Origin: Scolanthus callimorphus
Taxonomy: Eukaryota; Cnidaria; Anthozoa; Actiniaria; Edwardsiidae
Direction of reading: 5' to 3'
NCBI GenBank assembly: GCA_033964015.1
Contig: CM066916.1
Span: 16,160,501-16,224,500 of the forward strand
DNA length: 64,000 nucleotides
The stretch's first letter is position 1. Each line of letters opens with the position of its first letter. The notes under the pieces are model-generated. The model was not told the DNA's origin. It searched no databases and worked only from the letters and a program-made list of their open reading frames with translations. The position numbers were made by a program, and so were the translations under genes. Positions 47,001 through 53,430 of this stretch are shown one piece after another.

Positions 47001-48192
47001 AAGGTTTATAAAGTATTTGTCATTGGCTGGAAAAATAAACTTGTCAGAAAAGATAATATTTCACAAATTGAAACAATATGAAAAGGGAGAACAAGAAACA
47101 TAATGTAATGAAAATTAAACTGCGCTGAAGAGTACTAGAACTACCAGCACTCGTATGGCTTGTTGGTGCTTATATCACAGGAAATTTCTGCAGAAACACA
47201 TCCATAAGAAAAGCTGAATTTCCAATGGTAGAAGAATTGGAAGTGTTCGGATTTCCCATGGCTATCCTTGTGAATTCCGAACACTTCCCATCGTGTGCCT
47301 TGGGAAATTCAGCTTTACTCATGGATGGGTTTCTGCAGAAATTCTCTGTGATATCACTACGTATGAGCAGTGCTCTACAAGTTGGGTAACTGCAAATCAA
47401 GTTCGATGTTATGGGAAAATGTGTTTCTAAAAATAGACGCTTTATTTTCTATCATTTACGGGGAGGGACCTAATATGGGAGGTTACTACTCCTAGTAATG
47501 AACTCTTGGTACGGTACCTACAGATCTGTGAGCTCAGCTCGTACGGTACGACTGCTCCGGGCCACTTATTTCTACGTAAAGCTGCGCGTGACTCGAGCTC
47601 GTTCATCTGGTCTTCAGTCAGTTTCATGTCTCCTTCAAAAAGCTCCTCTTCTTCCTCCAAACCACGGTTTTCTGTGAAAAACATCAAGACTAAGAATGAG
47701 AAAACTGAAAACGAACATAGTTAAAGCTTTGCAATAGGCCATTTGCACTAACTGGGTCACGTGACCCAAATCCCATACATTCTGAATAAAATATTGAAAA
47801 TTCAACTCGCTACCATTTGATCCAGGTTAGAGATTTTAAGCTGAAACTTGAGTTTCTGACTAATATCAATTGGTTCTTTGTATTTCTGGAATTGATTTTG
47901 ACAAAACATCTCGTTAAGAGGTAGTTGGGGTCACGTGACCCAGTTAGTGCAAATGGCCTATTCTGCTTAACAATGTCACATGTATACCAATCTGCGCTGA
48001 GAACATTCAACTACAACCCTTCTGTTAATCTCTCACAAAATTGTCAAGCATCAAACGGGAGAGATAGAAGAGTCAGTCAGAAGAAAATAATACATCAAGT
48101 TTGCTTGTCACTAATATGACGAAAGAATTCTTACCTTCAACAGAAGCTATCGCATAAGCGAACAGCGTAAGGAAAATGATAAACGTCTTCAT
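28678..48192 (-). CDS. Secreted astacin-MAM-MAM-trypsin protein (gene model)
   Basis: This is a minus-strand locus of about 20 kb. In order, the exons encode a signal peptide, a propeptide with FEGD aspartate switch, an astacin domain (HELAHALGFYHEQSRPDRD; Met-turn SVMHY), a Thr/Pro linker, MAM-A, a linker, MAM-B, a linker and a chymotrypsin-fold protease (RIAGG activation site, TATHC, HDIALIKL, DACQGDSGGP with trypsin-type Asp). Linkers and domain edges are all phase 1, so every piece joins in register, and no second start codon with signal peptide was found before the trypsin part. Astacin-MAM proteins (meprin-like) and MAM-trypsin proteins are known; both proteases in one chain is unusual. 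Lesions: TGA in the astacin exon 46050-46141, one extra base in MAM-A exon 2, a missing AG before linker 1 and one missing base in the first trypsin exon. Two adjacent genes remain an alternative. Confidence 0.65.
29571..29720 (-). CDS. Protease gene: trypsin exon 2 (catalytic Asp)
   Basis: It encodes AYRRVAKVGTEQDAQVVKII, HPSYHNPKTYSHDIALIKL, where the Asp of HDIALIKL is catalytic. The acceptor is CTTTTCCAG, the donor is ACAA|GTGAGT, and phase 2 fits both sides. Confidence 0.9.
30030..30460 (-). mobile_element. Non-LTR retrotransposon 3' end with ATGT-repeat tail
   Basis: On the minus strand, broken frames read HIEEISKKISSAIGALKRIR, ALIESHFQYCSAVWDGL and QNRAARVIT. The end is AAATAAAGTC and then (TATG)n. 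This is the RT C-terminus and microsatellite tail of an L2/CR1-type LINE. It lies in the intron between the first two trypsin exons. Confidence 0.75.
30547..30738 (-). CDS. Protease gene: trypsin exon 1 (activation site and catalytic His), one base short
   Basis: It starts in the frame SCGIR and continues, one frame over, as STRIAGGTNAKQGDWPWQVQL, CGGSLVAPNWVVTATHC. RIAGG is the activation cleavage site and the His of TATHC is catalytic. One missing base at about 30721-30725 accounts for the change and for the exon length. Confidence 0.8.
31456..31515 (-). CDS. Protease gene linker exon 3 (Pro/Thr-rich)
   Basis: It encodes VPPTPPQPTPPRPTPPVTP between TTCACAG and CCAG|GTAAGC. Its spare G joins GC-AGC-TGT-GGT at the start of the trypsin exon, giving GSCG. 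This is the direct sequence link between the MAM and trypsin parts. Confidence 0.75.
31974..32052 (-). CDS. Protease gene: MAM-B closing exon
   Basis: It encodes LVFEGIRGKSWQGDIAIDDV, SVQSCG, the standard MAM ending (F.G.RG....DIA.DD....C). The donor GGAG|GTTGGT is slightly weak. It has no counterpart found for MAM-A. Confidence 0.8.
32484..32625 (-). CDS. Protease gene: MAM-B exon 3
   Basis: It encodes FYYHMLGRDVNALVVRVASK, then WKKAEIRVQDVGVYP. The acceptor is TTTTTCTACAG and the donor is CCCG|GTAAGA. Confidence 0.85.
33042..33141 (-). CDS. Protease gene: MAM-B exon 2
   Basis: It encodes FYMYIETSSPR, NDNAKLEKGGLSFDGNTC, ending VR split to the next exon. The frame is intact, which is what shows that MAM-A exon 2 has an extra base. 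Confidence 0.8.
33266..33397 (-). CDS. Protease gene: MAM-B exon 1
   Basis: It encodes FSCNFDQGMCGFNNLVSDKF, DWSRRRI, IGPAKDHSGKG. It is clearly a duplicate of MAM-A exon 1. The acceptor is TTTTCCACTGCAG and the donor is AAGG|GTAAAA. Confidence 0.8.
33856..33891 (-). CDS. Protease gene linker exon 2 (Thr/Pro-rich, 36 bp)
   Basis: It encodes TPQPTPPKPST between a CATCACCAG acceptor and an ACAG|GTAAGC donor. It leaves one base for MAM-B. It resembles the linker before the trypsin domain. Confidence 0.65.
34809..34950 (-). CDS. Protease gene: MAM-A exon 3
   Basis: It encodes FYYHMLGRDVNRLVVRIGSK, GNQWKKAEIRVQDVGVYP. It has the same length (142 bp) and phases as MAM-B exon 3 and is highly similar in DNA sequence. 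The closing MAM-A exon, expected between 34.8 and 33.9 kb, was not found. Confidence 0.8.
35190..35435. repeat. MITE 'GACCGTCGTG...ATTTCAGATGACC', copy 1
   Basis: It matches 49117-49360 in inverted orientation, sharing CCAATCAAATTGCGAACTAA, GATTGGCTGGGCTGGAAACC and GTAATTACTCTTGTTTCTGA. Ends are (A)ATAG-GTGACCGTCGTG and CACGATGGTCATCTGAAAT. Another stray end (GACGGTCATCTGAAATCGGC) lies at 35597. Confidence 0.65.
35753..35853 (-). CDS. Protease gene: MAM-A exon 2, one base too long
   Basis: It encodes HYVYIETSSPR, NDNAKLEKGDLLFDGNTC. At 101 bp it is one base longer than its MAM-B counterpart (100 bp): an extra base near 35758 turns the last codons into a TAG at the exon edge. Borders are otherwise intact. 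Confidence 0.7.
36489..36620 (-). CDS. Protease gene: MAM-A exon 1
   Basis: It encodes FSCNFDKDMCGFVNLKSDKF, DWSRRSG, TGPATGHGGKG, the opening of a MAM domain with its first two cysteines. It is 132 bp, exactly the length of MAM-B exon 1, with the same phases. Confidence 0.8.
37239..37283 (-). CDS. Protease gene linker exon 1 (Thr/Pro-rich), acceptor damaged
   Basis: The frame GNTPAPTTQAPPVG ends at a good donor (GGAG|GTAGGT) with the phase 1 shared by the other linkers. The polypyrimidine tract TCCCTTTTTT is present, but the expected AG is TG at 37284-37285. A 1.7-kb foldback element ends only about 20 bp upstream. Confidence 0.5.
37302..39009. mobile_element. 1.7-kb foldback element with roughly 600-bp arms
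   Basis: The left arm (37302 to about 37950) and right arm (about 38390 to 39009) are near-identical inverses. Both include TTGTGATTTCCAGAATAAAC, CGTGGCAAAAATCGGCAATT and TTCTAGGCGCCTTGATTTC. The centre has no transposase frame. The ends CAATTATTGGATGAGG / CGAATTCAATAATTG match the small foldback at 7658-7800. It sits between astacin exon 7 and linker exon 1. Confidence 0.8.
39010..39262. repeat. Short MITE with TTATTATACATT ends
   Basis: TTTATTATACATTGATTCAG at the left and AATGTATAATAAC at the right are inverted. The interior carries the hairpin AGCTAGCTGATTCTTCAAGAATCAGC and CCAATCAGAATCGAAATAGTG, the same right-end motif as the MITE at 7800-8193. It abuts the foldback at 37302-39009, repeating the pairing seen at 7.7-8.2 kb. 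Confidence 0.55.
39873..39945 (-). CDS. Protease gene exon 7: astacin C-terminus
   Basis: The acceptor is GTCTTTCAG and the donor is AAAG|GTACAG. It encodes VTLGQRRGLSALDAQQVN, then YSC, the usual end of the astacin fold (Q..LS..D...IN..Y.C). Confidence 0.8.
40816..40958 (-). CDS. Protease gene exon 6: astacin Met-turn
   Basis: The acceptor is ATGGTTTCAG and the donor is TCGGGG|GTTAGT. It encodes YDYGSVMHYSGRAFSKNG and then ATIVAKKSG. SVMHY is the Met-turn with the fifth zinc-ligand Tyr. Phase 0 at the end fits exon 7. Confidence 0.85.
41130..41213 (-). CDS. Protease gene exon 5: astacin zinc-binding helix
   Basis: The acceptor is TGCTTCTAG and the donor is TCAG|GTAAGC. It encodes AHALGFYHEQSRPDRDQF, which with the previous exon completes HExxHxxGFxHExxRxDRD: three zinc histidines, the catalytic Glu and the family's conserved Arg and Asp. 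The intron before it, 4.8 kb, holds the LINE. Confidence 0.85.
41320..41530 (+). repeat. Partial poly-C composite repeat
   Basis: CAATTCCAGCGGTGACCATC, a long C run and GTGGGGAATTTT-type motifs match the end of the family at 25075-25620 and 45445-45690. The C run length is unreliable. Confidence 0.55.
41865..45430 (-). mobile_element. CR1/L2-type LINE with intact EN-RT ORF
   Basis: This near-complete non-LTR element lies in the intron between astacin exons 4 and 5, in the same orientation as the host gene. Its 3' end on the minus strand is a short tail of ATTC repeats near 41870. There is no separate ORF1, and the left boundary lies just beyond the ORF start, where another repeat begins, so it may be 5' truncated. 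No target duplication was recognised. Confidence 0.85.
41981..45427 (-). CDS. LINE polyprotein: AP endonuclease + reverse transcriptase
   Basis: This is a 1148-codon uninterrupted frame. Residues about 262-490 form the apurinic-type endonuclease with its expected motifs (LLCNLRSL, TETWLS, VVGDFN, LDWILTN, TTDHYAV). Residues about 690-960 form the reverse transcriptase (FADFKKGFD, GGIPQGTKLGPILF, KFVDDLT). C-terminal SVVEYGCVVF and QKRALNIIYPG are typical of CR1/L2. Translation may begin at the internal MAATLKLAL (AACATGG context). Residues 113-120, DVSTNPGP, resemble a 2A skipping motif but have Ser where Glu is usual. All catalytic residues look intact, so the protein may be functional. Confidence 0.9.
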   Translation of the reverse strand: MYFSFLVFERVLISLKSHKAPNMAATLKLALYLMCSSLSIRYLSTSKLSVRLLLPTKEHPAFILPGLRPRCVRETALAFFKSRLPVKKACKHGFIALAIPGHDPPTDITIFIDVSTNPGPTTASLSAREDHRIHFDSSSLSSLHLHNRQALGTTIQQYSRSQLFNLRRYRGNMSDHCFRQLKELSIFRYRGKRGGKKSRSSSEVQDQLENSSPISTPREIASNFSPGSDLHSAVPMETSPAPSYRRGGSHSTEQSQTSRIPSILLCNLRSLAPKVDELACVSAENWADVVCVTETWLSNHIPDSSVHISDFVLLRKDRPTHAGGVAVYVNCSIPCRRLPEYELSGSVSETLWLQLRPRRLPRPISSVLIGVIYHPPRATADDNEILYSHVQSIVDVYLRNHPDCLTCVVGDFNPTSTNISAAVFRRRCGLTQIVKVPTRDTGTLDWILTNSPKVWSPPVQLPKIGTTDHYAVIVKPVTPAPKCSPKRVIESRDTRDSAIRDFGQWITSFSWEPLYSIKSCKDKYEYFSQVLTTAIDRFLPLKSSRLHHSDKPWITPRLKSLVAKRQNAFCKGGKTSYLFKQLRNQVQRAIRKAKRSFYNSKVKSLKQTRVDKWWKHIKSLSGVSASDDRWYSQLIDGSSIKSVQDLCENINCFFVSLTSDFASLAPSDVTGIPVGEIPDHLLVTPREAYNALCALQVKKAPGPDSIPNIIWKVFAFELAPVVADIFNASLRDGYLPPLLKRAAVAPLPKQRPPATVADDIRPISLTCQIAKIFEGFMLVRVLPDILSKLDPNQFAVAGKSTIDAAVYILHWLLDALDKGGCSGFLFFADFKKGFDLIDHAVLLEKLRSFDLYPCLLRWITAFLEGRSQFVRIGSVYSSTQLLNGGIPQGTKLGPILFAVMVNDLMKSWMPRVKFVDDLTILEVVPRNSPPVINFLVNDIDSYAREYHMQLNPRKCKCMVVDFLKYNSCVWSPVVIGNSVVERVRTFKFLGIHIAHDLTWDTHIDFILGKANKRLYALRQLKKCGLTVIDLVHVYCSLIRSVVEYGCVVFSHLPKYLSQSIEKIQKRALNIIYPGTDYAIALDMASLSSLEARRHNLCERYIDDLKPGNPVFELIKSRTVAIPSNYNLRSGATQRVTLPKLIDSMTLFL
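45445..45690 (+). repeat. Internally deleted poly-G/C composite repeat
   Basis: It starts CGGACAGTATAAATGGAGTT, has GAAGCTTTGTCACGCAG, and ends in GGGGCGGGGAATTTTCAG, a G run and GCATGGTCACCGCTGGAATT. It is the same family as 25075-25620 but lacks its middle. It lies immediately upstream of the LINE ORF. Confidence 0.65.
46050..46141 (-). CDS. Protease gene exon 4: astacin strand to start of zinc site, with in-frame TGA
   Basis: It encodes CWSYVGRTG, a TGA at 46111-46113, then AQQLSLAPGCWYKGIVIHEL, where the HEL begins the zinc-binding helix. Family members usually have a small residue such as Gly at the stop position, so one substitution would explain the TGA. Borders are good (GATTAG acceptor, CTTG|GTACGT donor) and phases fit. 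Confidence 0.7.
46457..46583 (-). CDS. Protease gene exon 3: astacin N-terminal part
   Basis: The acceptor is GTTTACAG and the donor is GCGG|GTAAGG. It encodes RAMGAIRDAFAEYAAKTCVR, FRLKTASDKAYISIFQGG, matching the helix with the first disulfide cysteine and the following strand of astacins. Phases fit both neighbours. Confidence 0.8.
47166..47352. repeat. Palindromic MITE with TCACAGGAAATTTCTGCAG ends
   Basis: ATCACAGGAAATTTCTGCAG, AAAGCTGAATTTCC at the left pairs with GGAAATTCAGCTTT, CTGCAGAAATTCTCTGTGAT at the right. The centre includes GGAAGTGTTCGGATTTCC. A diverged relative is at 10837-10995. It lies in the intron between protease exons 2 and 3. Confidence 0.75.
47522..47671 (-). CDS. 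Protease gene exon 2: propeptide and mature astacin start
   Basis: The acceptor is GTTTTTCACAG and the donor is ATCT|GTAGGT. An acidic run (LEEEEELFEGDMKL) contains FEGD, the aspartate-switch motif that blocks the zinc in astacin zymogens. RRNKWPGAVVPYEL follows, matching the usual activation region and first strand of mature astacins. Confidence 0.8.
47733..47962. repeat. 230-bp MITE with TIRs, copy 2
   Basis: The length and ends are the same as at 1008-1237, with AATAGGCCATTTGCACTAAC and its inverse, each beside GGGTCACGTGACCC. It lies in intron 1 of the protease gene. Confidence 0.8.
48135..48192 (-). CDS. Protease gene exon 1: signal peptide
   Basis: It encodes MKTFIIFLTLFAYAIASVE, a classic signal peptide, followed by the donor GAAG|GTAAGAA. 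It ends with one spare base, which completes Glu with exon 2. Confidence 0.8.
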
Positions 48193-48250
48193 ATCGGCGG
48201 TTGATTTGGATCACGGTGCTGTGTGGATAATACCAGCAGATAGGGACCCC

Positions 48251-48258
48251 TTATATAA
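48251..48258 (-). promoter_or_regulatory. TATA box of the protease gene
   Basis: On the minus strand TTATATAAGGGG lies about 60 bp upstream of the ATG at 48190-48192. The spacing leaves room for a start site 25-30 bp downstream and a short 5' leader. Confidence 0.6.
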
Positions 48259-48259
48259 C

Positions 48260-49116
48260 CCAATATACCAATAGCGCGTACTTTCAGCTGGTTGTGAAAA
48301 TTTGAACATCTTCAAAGATGTCCTTTTGTCTTCAAAACGTCTTCTCGCCTCATTTTATTAACTTTAAACAAACCACTTGGAGTTGAATAAGAGGCTCTAG
48401 AAACGCGTGAAATAAGTATTTTAGAATTAATGGAATATCAACAACTACCAACAGCTCGAGTAAATACGGAAAATCATTTTTTTCATTCAAGAATAATCTT
48501 TTAATTTTAATTATTGAATGTATTGTTCGGCATTAGGCCGTAGTAGCAGCACTCATTTTGATTTAGATTTAGCGTAACAGATTGATTTCAAGTATTACCG
48601 GTTTATTTCGTCGTGAGCTATATTGATACACCCCATGTATCGAAAAATATATATAGTTTATCAAGAAAAAGAATAGCCCATCCATATTGGTAACACTGCA
48701 ATGTCTGGTAGAGATTGCTTGTACATTGATCAAGAGTGAATTATTCAATTTTAGCATTGCTAGCACTTTTTCAATTAAACATGATATTTGTTTTTGCCAA
48801 TTTTTTTGTAAAAATTGGTCAGAGATCTAAGTTTCAAAAATTCCTGATCTCGGTTTACAAGAAATCTCAAAGAGTGAGTTTTAGCAGTTGGATAATGCCT
48901 CGGTTTTCTTTTCAAATCTCTTATGTTATTGCTAGAATAGCTCCAAAGTAAGATATTCTGAACGTTTGGGAGTAATACGATAATTCGGAGTGAAGTTATA
49001 GGCCTTGAAGTTGCATATTAATTGTATTAGTGTGTGTATGTAGGTAGGACAGATTGTGTCCGAGCCTCATACAAACGTCTCTTAAAATAGGGAACTTTAG
49101 CGGCCTATTACTTCTC
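48260..49116. other. Intergenic, no gene recognised
   Basis: This is AT-rich sequence upstream of the protease gene promoter. No protein-like exon or element was seen. Confidence 0.4.
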
Positions 49117-49360
49117 CTAATTAGAGCGGATTTCACATGACTGTCGTGAAAGCAATTGCAATTGAGCAATCACTAGCCAATCAGAAACAAGAGTAATTAC
49201 AACTTACTGCTGAATGGTTTCCAGCCCAGCCAATCAGGAGCCGAACCAATTCCTTGCTTGTAATTAGTTCGCAATTTGATTGGTTGATAGAAAAAGCAGC
49301 CAATGAGAAAGCAAACCAATTGCAAACACGACGGTCATGTGAAATCCGCTCTATTGCAAT
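49117..49360. repeat. MITE 'AGAGCGGATTTCACATGAC', copy 2
   Basis: The ends AGAGCGGATTTCACATGACT and AGTTTTCC-independent inverse CATGTGAAATCCGCTCTATT define an element matching 35190-35435. The arms are imperfect and the interior is rich in CCAAT boxes. Confidence 0.65.
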
Positions 49361-51765
49361 ACTCCAAAATCAGGATTTCTTAGTTTTGGGGTATTCTAGC
49401 TAGAGCATAGAAAAATTAGCGAGAATACCAAATTCTTGCCTAACTGCTAAATTGCGGGGATCGGTCGATTCGCTAGCTTTTACATATAAACACTTGGTAT
49501 CTCGAAGCGTGCCAGGCTCCCATGTCTTTTTTCAAAAAGAGCTCTACCCCATGAGGCTAATTTTAAATACTAGCAAGTTCAAGTGAATTACAGTTCTAGC
49601 GGCCTCAAGTGGGTCCAATTAGTGAATAACAAAACTGGAAACTTTGGTGTTGGATTATTTTATTCACTTGTTTTTTTTCACACTTTTTTTCACACTCGTC
49701 CAAGCACCGAATTCTAAAGTAAAACCGCAGCATTTCCCTTGGAAACGATTTTTATTATATTCTTCCTTCGTGGACGGCTCGAGAAAAGAAAACATTAATA
49801 ACAAAAGAAAGTTCTTAATGCGACTAGGCGCGAATATGTTTGTCACCTGAAGTAACATTTAGTTGGAGTTAATTAAGGTTACAGTTCGGGGTACCTTTTC
49901 GTTAAAATGGCATAACAATTTCACGAAAACGAGTCGTATCTTGACACCTCATTTTAATGTTTATATCTTGGGCGAAAATATAGTACCGATTTTTGTTTAC
50001 ACACGCGGCAGATTTGTTTTCCAAGTTTACAGGCCTTCTAGTGCATCAGTTCAACTTTTTAAAAATGTTCCACGCTCGCGAATATACCGAATCCTTCATT
50101 TGTTGAAACCATTTTAGCATTGGCTTTGTTCTGAAAAAGCGCCTCGGGGTGGTTTGGAAAATAGATTCAATTTGGAAGATGATTTAAAAAATTCCCAGCG
50201 GATAAAAAGAAAGGGTTCTAAAATCGGTTCTTTTTAAAATTTCAAAATCCCGATGTTGTAAAAGAACGAAAGCATTTGCGTGCGTGGAATGAATGAATGC
50301 CTCGTTAATTATACCTCTTGCAGTGTTTGTGGCACTGAATTACAGGTATACAGGCCAGGTAATTGCATACTTAAATTAAATATTGGGCAAATTTGTTAGT
50401 AGCCCGGTGGCCAAAGCGGTCAGTATTCGTACTTTTTGTTGTTATCATGTTTGTTTATCTAAGATTGTATTTTGTTTCCCTGGTGACAAGCCTGCTCCTG
50501 AACGCTCGAAGCTTTAATAAATGTATCGAAAAAGCAAGTCACAAAAGATATGTGTTTTATCAAATTCAAGAAATAATGAGTTGCCATCGGTGAAGAAACG
50601 AGCTTTAAAATGAGGTATCACTTGTCAAGATCTAAGATGGCGTTTTACCTCGTCTATATGACGTCAATATGTGTTAATATCACAAATTATTATATTTTCA
50701 TTATCTTGATGCTAATGAGTTGGCTTTTAGAGTATTATTTACCAAGTTTTTGAAAGTTCATTAAAATTAATTAAAATTGATAAAAATAAAGAATGACGTC
50801 ATTGTGACGTCACATTTTGTTCTCACGTGACAAAAATGGGTGTGGTGATTTGTCATATGCTCATCGTCATTGTGTGAAAGTTTGATGATCATAGCTCCAG
50901 TGGTTCCAGAGATATAGAGAGGGGGGGGGGGGGGGGGGGGAGAGAGGGCGAATTAGCCCCCCCCCCCCCCCCCCAGTCACAGATGGTCAAAAAAGCCCAG
51001 TCTGGATAGGGTTAATGGTATTTGCAATATCACTATACAACATAGTGCAGCGGGAGAAGAGTCCAAAGTAATGAGTTTTCGGAGTTCCATTCAAGCCAAG
51101 CAGAATCAGCCTTCTAATTTGGCCATAGATGACGGCATTTTTATTCTAGGGTTTCTTTACCGACGAACTTTCTGTAACTTAGCTTGATTCAGATTGCTTC
51201 ATTAACTGGAATTAGCCGGGGTAGCACTATTTCAAGATACAAGATACAAAGATACAAGATACAAAGTATCGGATTTCACTTTTATGTTAATTATTGAATA
51301 AATGAATGATTATTTGTGGCTGACTATACGCAGTTAATTTGGTGAGAACATTCGAACGGGTTTTTGCTACTATATGCGCTGATCGCAGCAATTTCAGAAA
51401 ATTAAAATATCCACAATACCGGAAAATGAACTCAAAATCAATAATTATTGGTTGCTATTAAAAAATACCGAAACCTGGTTCGTTCGTTAGGTACTATAAT
51501 TTTCGTACCCTTAAAATTCTAATGTTCGCAAATAATTAACTTCAATCTCGCATCCAGAATTAACACATGTGAAATCCGTTACCTTATATCAGCCAATAAT
51601 TAGCGCCCCGCCCGCTCTCCCCCCAGGGCGCATTTATTAACCAGGCGTACTCGACCCCAGCGCTCGCGCGGCCATTTCATCGAACAACAAGCCGACCGAA
51701 GATTTCCACCGAACATTTCGCGGATAAAAACTGCTAAAACCCCACTAAACCGCCAGCTACGCAGG
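49361..51765. other. Intergenic, no gene recognised; G and C runs at 50920-50975
   Basis: The stretch is AT-rich. A G run of more than 20 is followed within 25 bp by a C run of about 20, so the two could pair as a hairpin; this may also be a low-quality spot. No convincing exon was seen. Confidence 0.4.
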
Positions 51766-52412
51766 CTAGAAATAGGTGTGCTCCGTGAAGCCCCGTGTTT
51801 TAATAGCCTGTAGTTTGTCATGAGAGCAACCAAATACAACGAAATTTTCGCATCTGGAAGCGAGATGAACTTCCCCTTCAGGAATCTTTAGAAGAGAGTC
51901 AATTAGTTTTGTAGCATTCTTTTTCATTCGATCAACGCAACGATCTTTTTTGCTCAGGCACAGGCTTCCCAGGATCATTGAGCGAACTTTAGAGTTGATA
52001 GTTTGCAGTTTTATGGTGTCGCTGTGTGAAGTTTGACTGAGTTCGATAAGCGCTAAAATATGAGTATCTACGAAAAATAAAAAAGTTTGAAAAATACCCT
52101 TATTTAGTCCTTTAGTACTCCAATAAATCACTACTTGCGTTTATTCGGTCAGAAATACACTTTTAAGCGAGTTTTAGCCAATTTTATTGTCACCTCTCAC
52201 ACTACTATATGTTCTGGAAGGCCGCAAACTGCAAAATTCCGAACGCTCAGCGATCCACAAATTTCCCTCGATTTTTCCCAAAATAATCGTCGCTTGCTCA
52301 AACAAACCTCGCATAATAAAAGTAAAACTATTCAGCTTTGTTGTTTACCTTTCTCGTGGAAATCAAACCCTCTCTGGCTGATATCAATGGAGAATCTTTC
52401 AGCCTCGTCCAT
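51766..52412 (-). CDS. Small two-exon gene, uncharacterised (about 121 aa)
   Basis: Exon 1 (52349-52412) starts MDEAERFSIDISQRGFDFHE and ends at GAGAAAG|GTAAAC. Exon 2 (51766-52067) follows a TTTTTCGTAG acceptor and reads THILALIELSQTSHSDTIKL, then MILGSLCLSKKDRC, KNATKLIDSLLKIPEGEVHL and ENFVVFGCSHDKLQ, ending in TAG. One G from exon 1 completes the first Asp codon. The product looks soluble and largely helical, with no signal peptide or recognised family. Exon 1, the intron and the start of exon 2 lie in the left arm of a 1.2-kb palindrome; the rest of exon 2 lies outside, which shows that this is the original copy. Confidence 0.65.
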
Positions 52413-53191
52413 TCGTCCTGAGAGCAATGGCGGCCCCGCCAGTAAATCCCGTTCCAAAACACAAACCGTTGAGACATTTTTCTCCAGTCGAGGGGTGGGC
52501 CAGACATTGTCTCAGGCTCTAGTCATTTCCCGTCCTAGACCCGGTAAAATGTTTTTGCGCGTGATCATTGGATTTGAATCAATCAAGTCTATCTCGCCGG
52601 TCACGCATTCGCGCGCAGCAAAAGTTTTACCGGGTCTAGGACGGGAAGTGACTAGAGCCTGAGACAATGTCTGGCCCACCCCGACTGGAGAAAAAATGTC
52701 TCAACGGTTTGTGTTTTGGAACGGGATTTACTGGCGGGGCCGCCATTGCTCTCAGGACGAATGGACGAGGCTGAAAATATTCTCCATTTATATCAGCCAG
52801 AGAGGGTTTGATTTCCACGAGAAAGGTAAACAACAAAGCTGAATAGTTTTACTTTTATTATGCGAGGTTTGTTTGAGCAAGCGACGATTATTTTTGGGAA
52901 AAAATCGAGGGAAATTTGTGGATCGCTGAGCGTTCGGAATTTTGCAGTTTGCGGCCTTCCAGAACATATAGTAGTGTGAGAGGTGACAATAAAATTGGCT
53001 AAAACTCGCTTAAAAGTGTATTTCTGACCGAATAAACGCAAGTAGTGATTTATTGGAGTACTAAAGGACTAAATAAGGGTATTTTTCAAACTTTTTTATT
53101 TTCGTAGATACTCATATTTTAGCGCTTATCGAACTCAGTCAAACTTCACACAGCGACACCATAAAACTGCAAACTATCAACTCTAAAGTTC
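51984..53191. repeat. 1.2-kb palindrome: inverted duplication of the small gene's 5' half
   Basis: Arms 51984-52549 and 52625-53191 are near-identical inverses with a 75-bp centre. The arms contain the promoter side, first exon, intron and the first 80 or so bases of exon 2 of the small minus-strand gene. The centre has no sign of transposon ends. Confidence 0.85.
52763..53191 (+). pseudogene. Inverted partial copy of the small two-exon gene
   Basis: On the plus strand the start MDEAE is preserved, but an extra base a few codons later shifts the frame to a TGA. The donor GAGAAAG|GTAAAC and the TTTCGTAG acceptor are retained. The copy is cut off inside exon 2 at the palindrome edge, so no full protein is possible. 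Confidence 0.75.
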
Positions 53192-53367
53192 TGTACACAC
53201 ATTTTAAACAGCAATGCCTTCTGAAAATGTGAATATTCGAAAATATTTCTATAAATAGAAAATCTACGTCTTATTCCAAGCTTTCAAAGCGAAAAAAAAC
53301 TAAATTCGAAACAACAAACGCGGTTGAAAATTGATTCAAAACAATGTGCTCCTAAGTAGGAACTTTT

Positions 53368-53430
53368 TCTCTTTCGGTTCCGTAAAATGGCAAAGCAAGT
53401 TGCTTTGCCATTTTACGGAACCGAAAGAGA
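53368..53430. repeat. Perfect 31-bp hairpin with 1-base loop
   Basis: The arms TCTCTTTCGGTTCCGTAAAA, TGGCAAAGCAA and their exact inverse are separated by a single G. There is no mismatch over 31 bp. It may be the core of a small foldback element. Confidence 0.8.

Noticed and set aside
52427..52522. A plus-strand start MAAPPVNPVPKH... divergent from the small gene
   Set aside because: The frame stops after about 31 codons, has no donor, and its ATG is only about 15 bp from the opposite ATG.
52135..52662. A 175-residue plus-strand frame in the left palindrome arm
   Set aside because: It is antisense to the small gene's exon and intron and is broken in the other arm; the minus-strand spliced model has far better signals.
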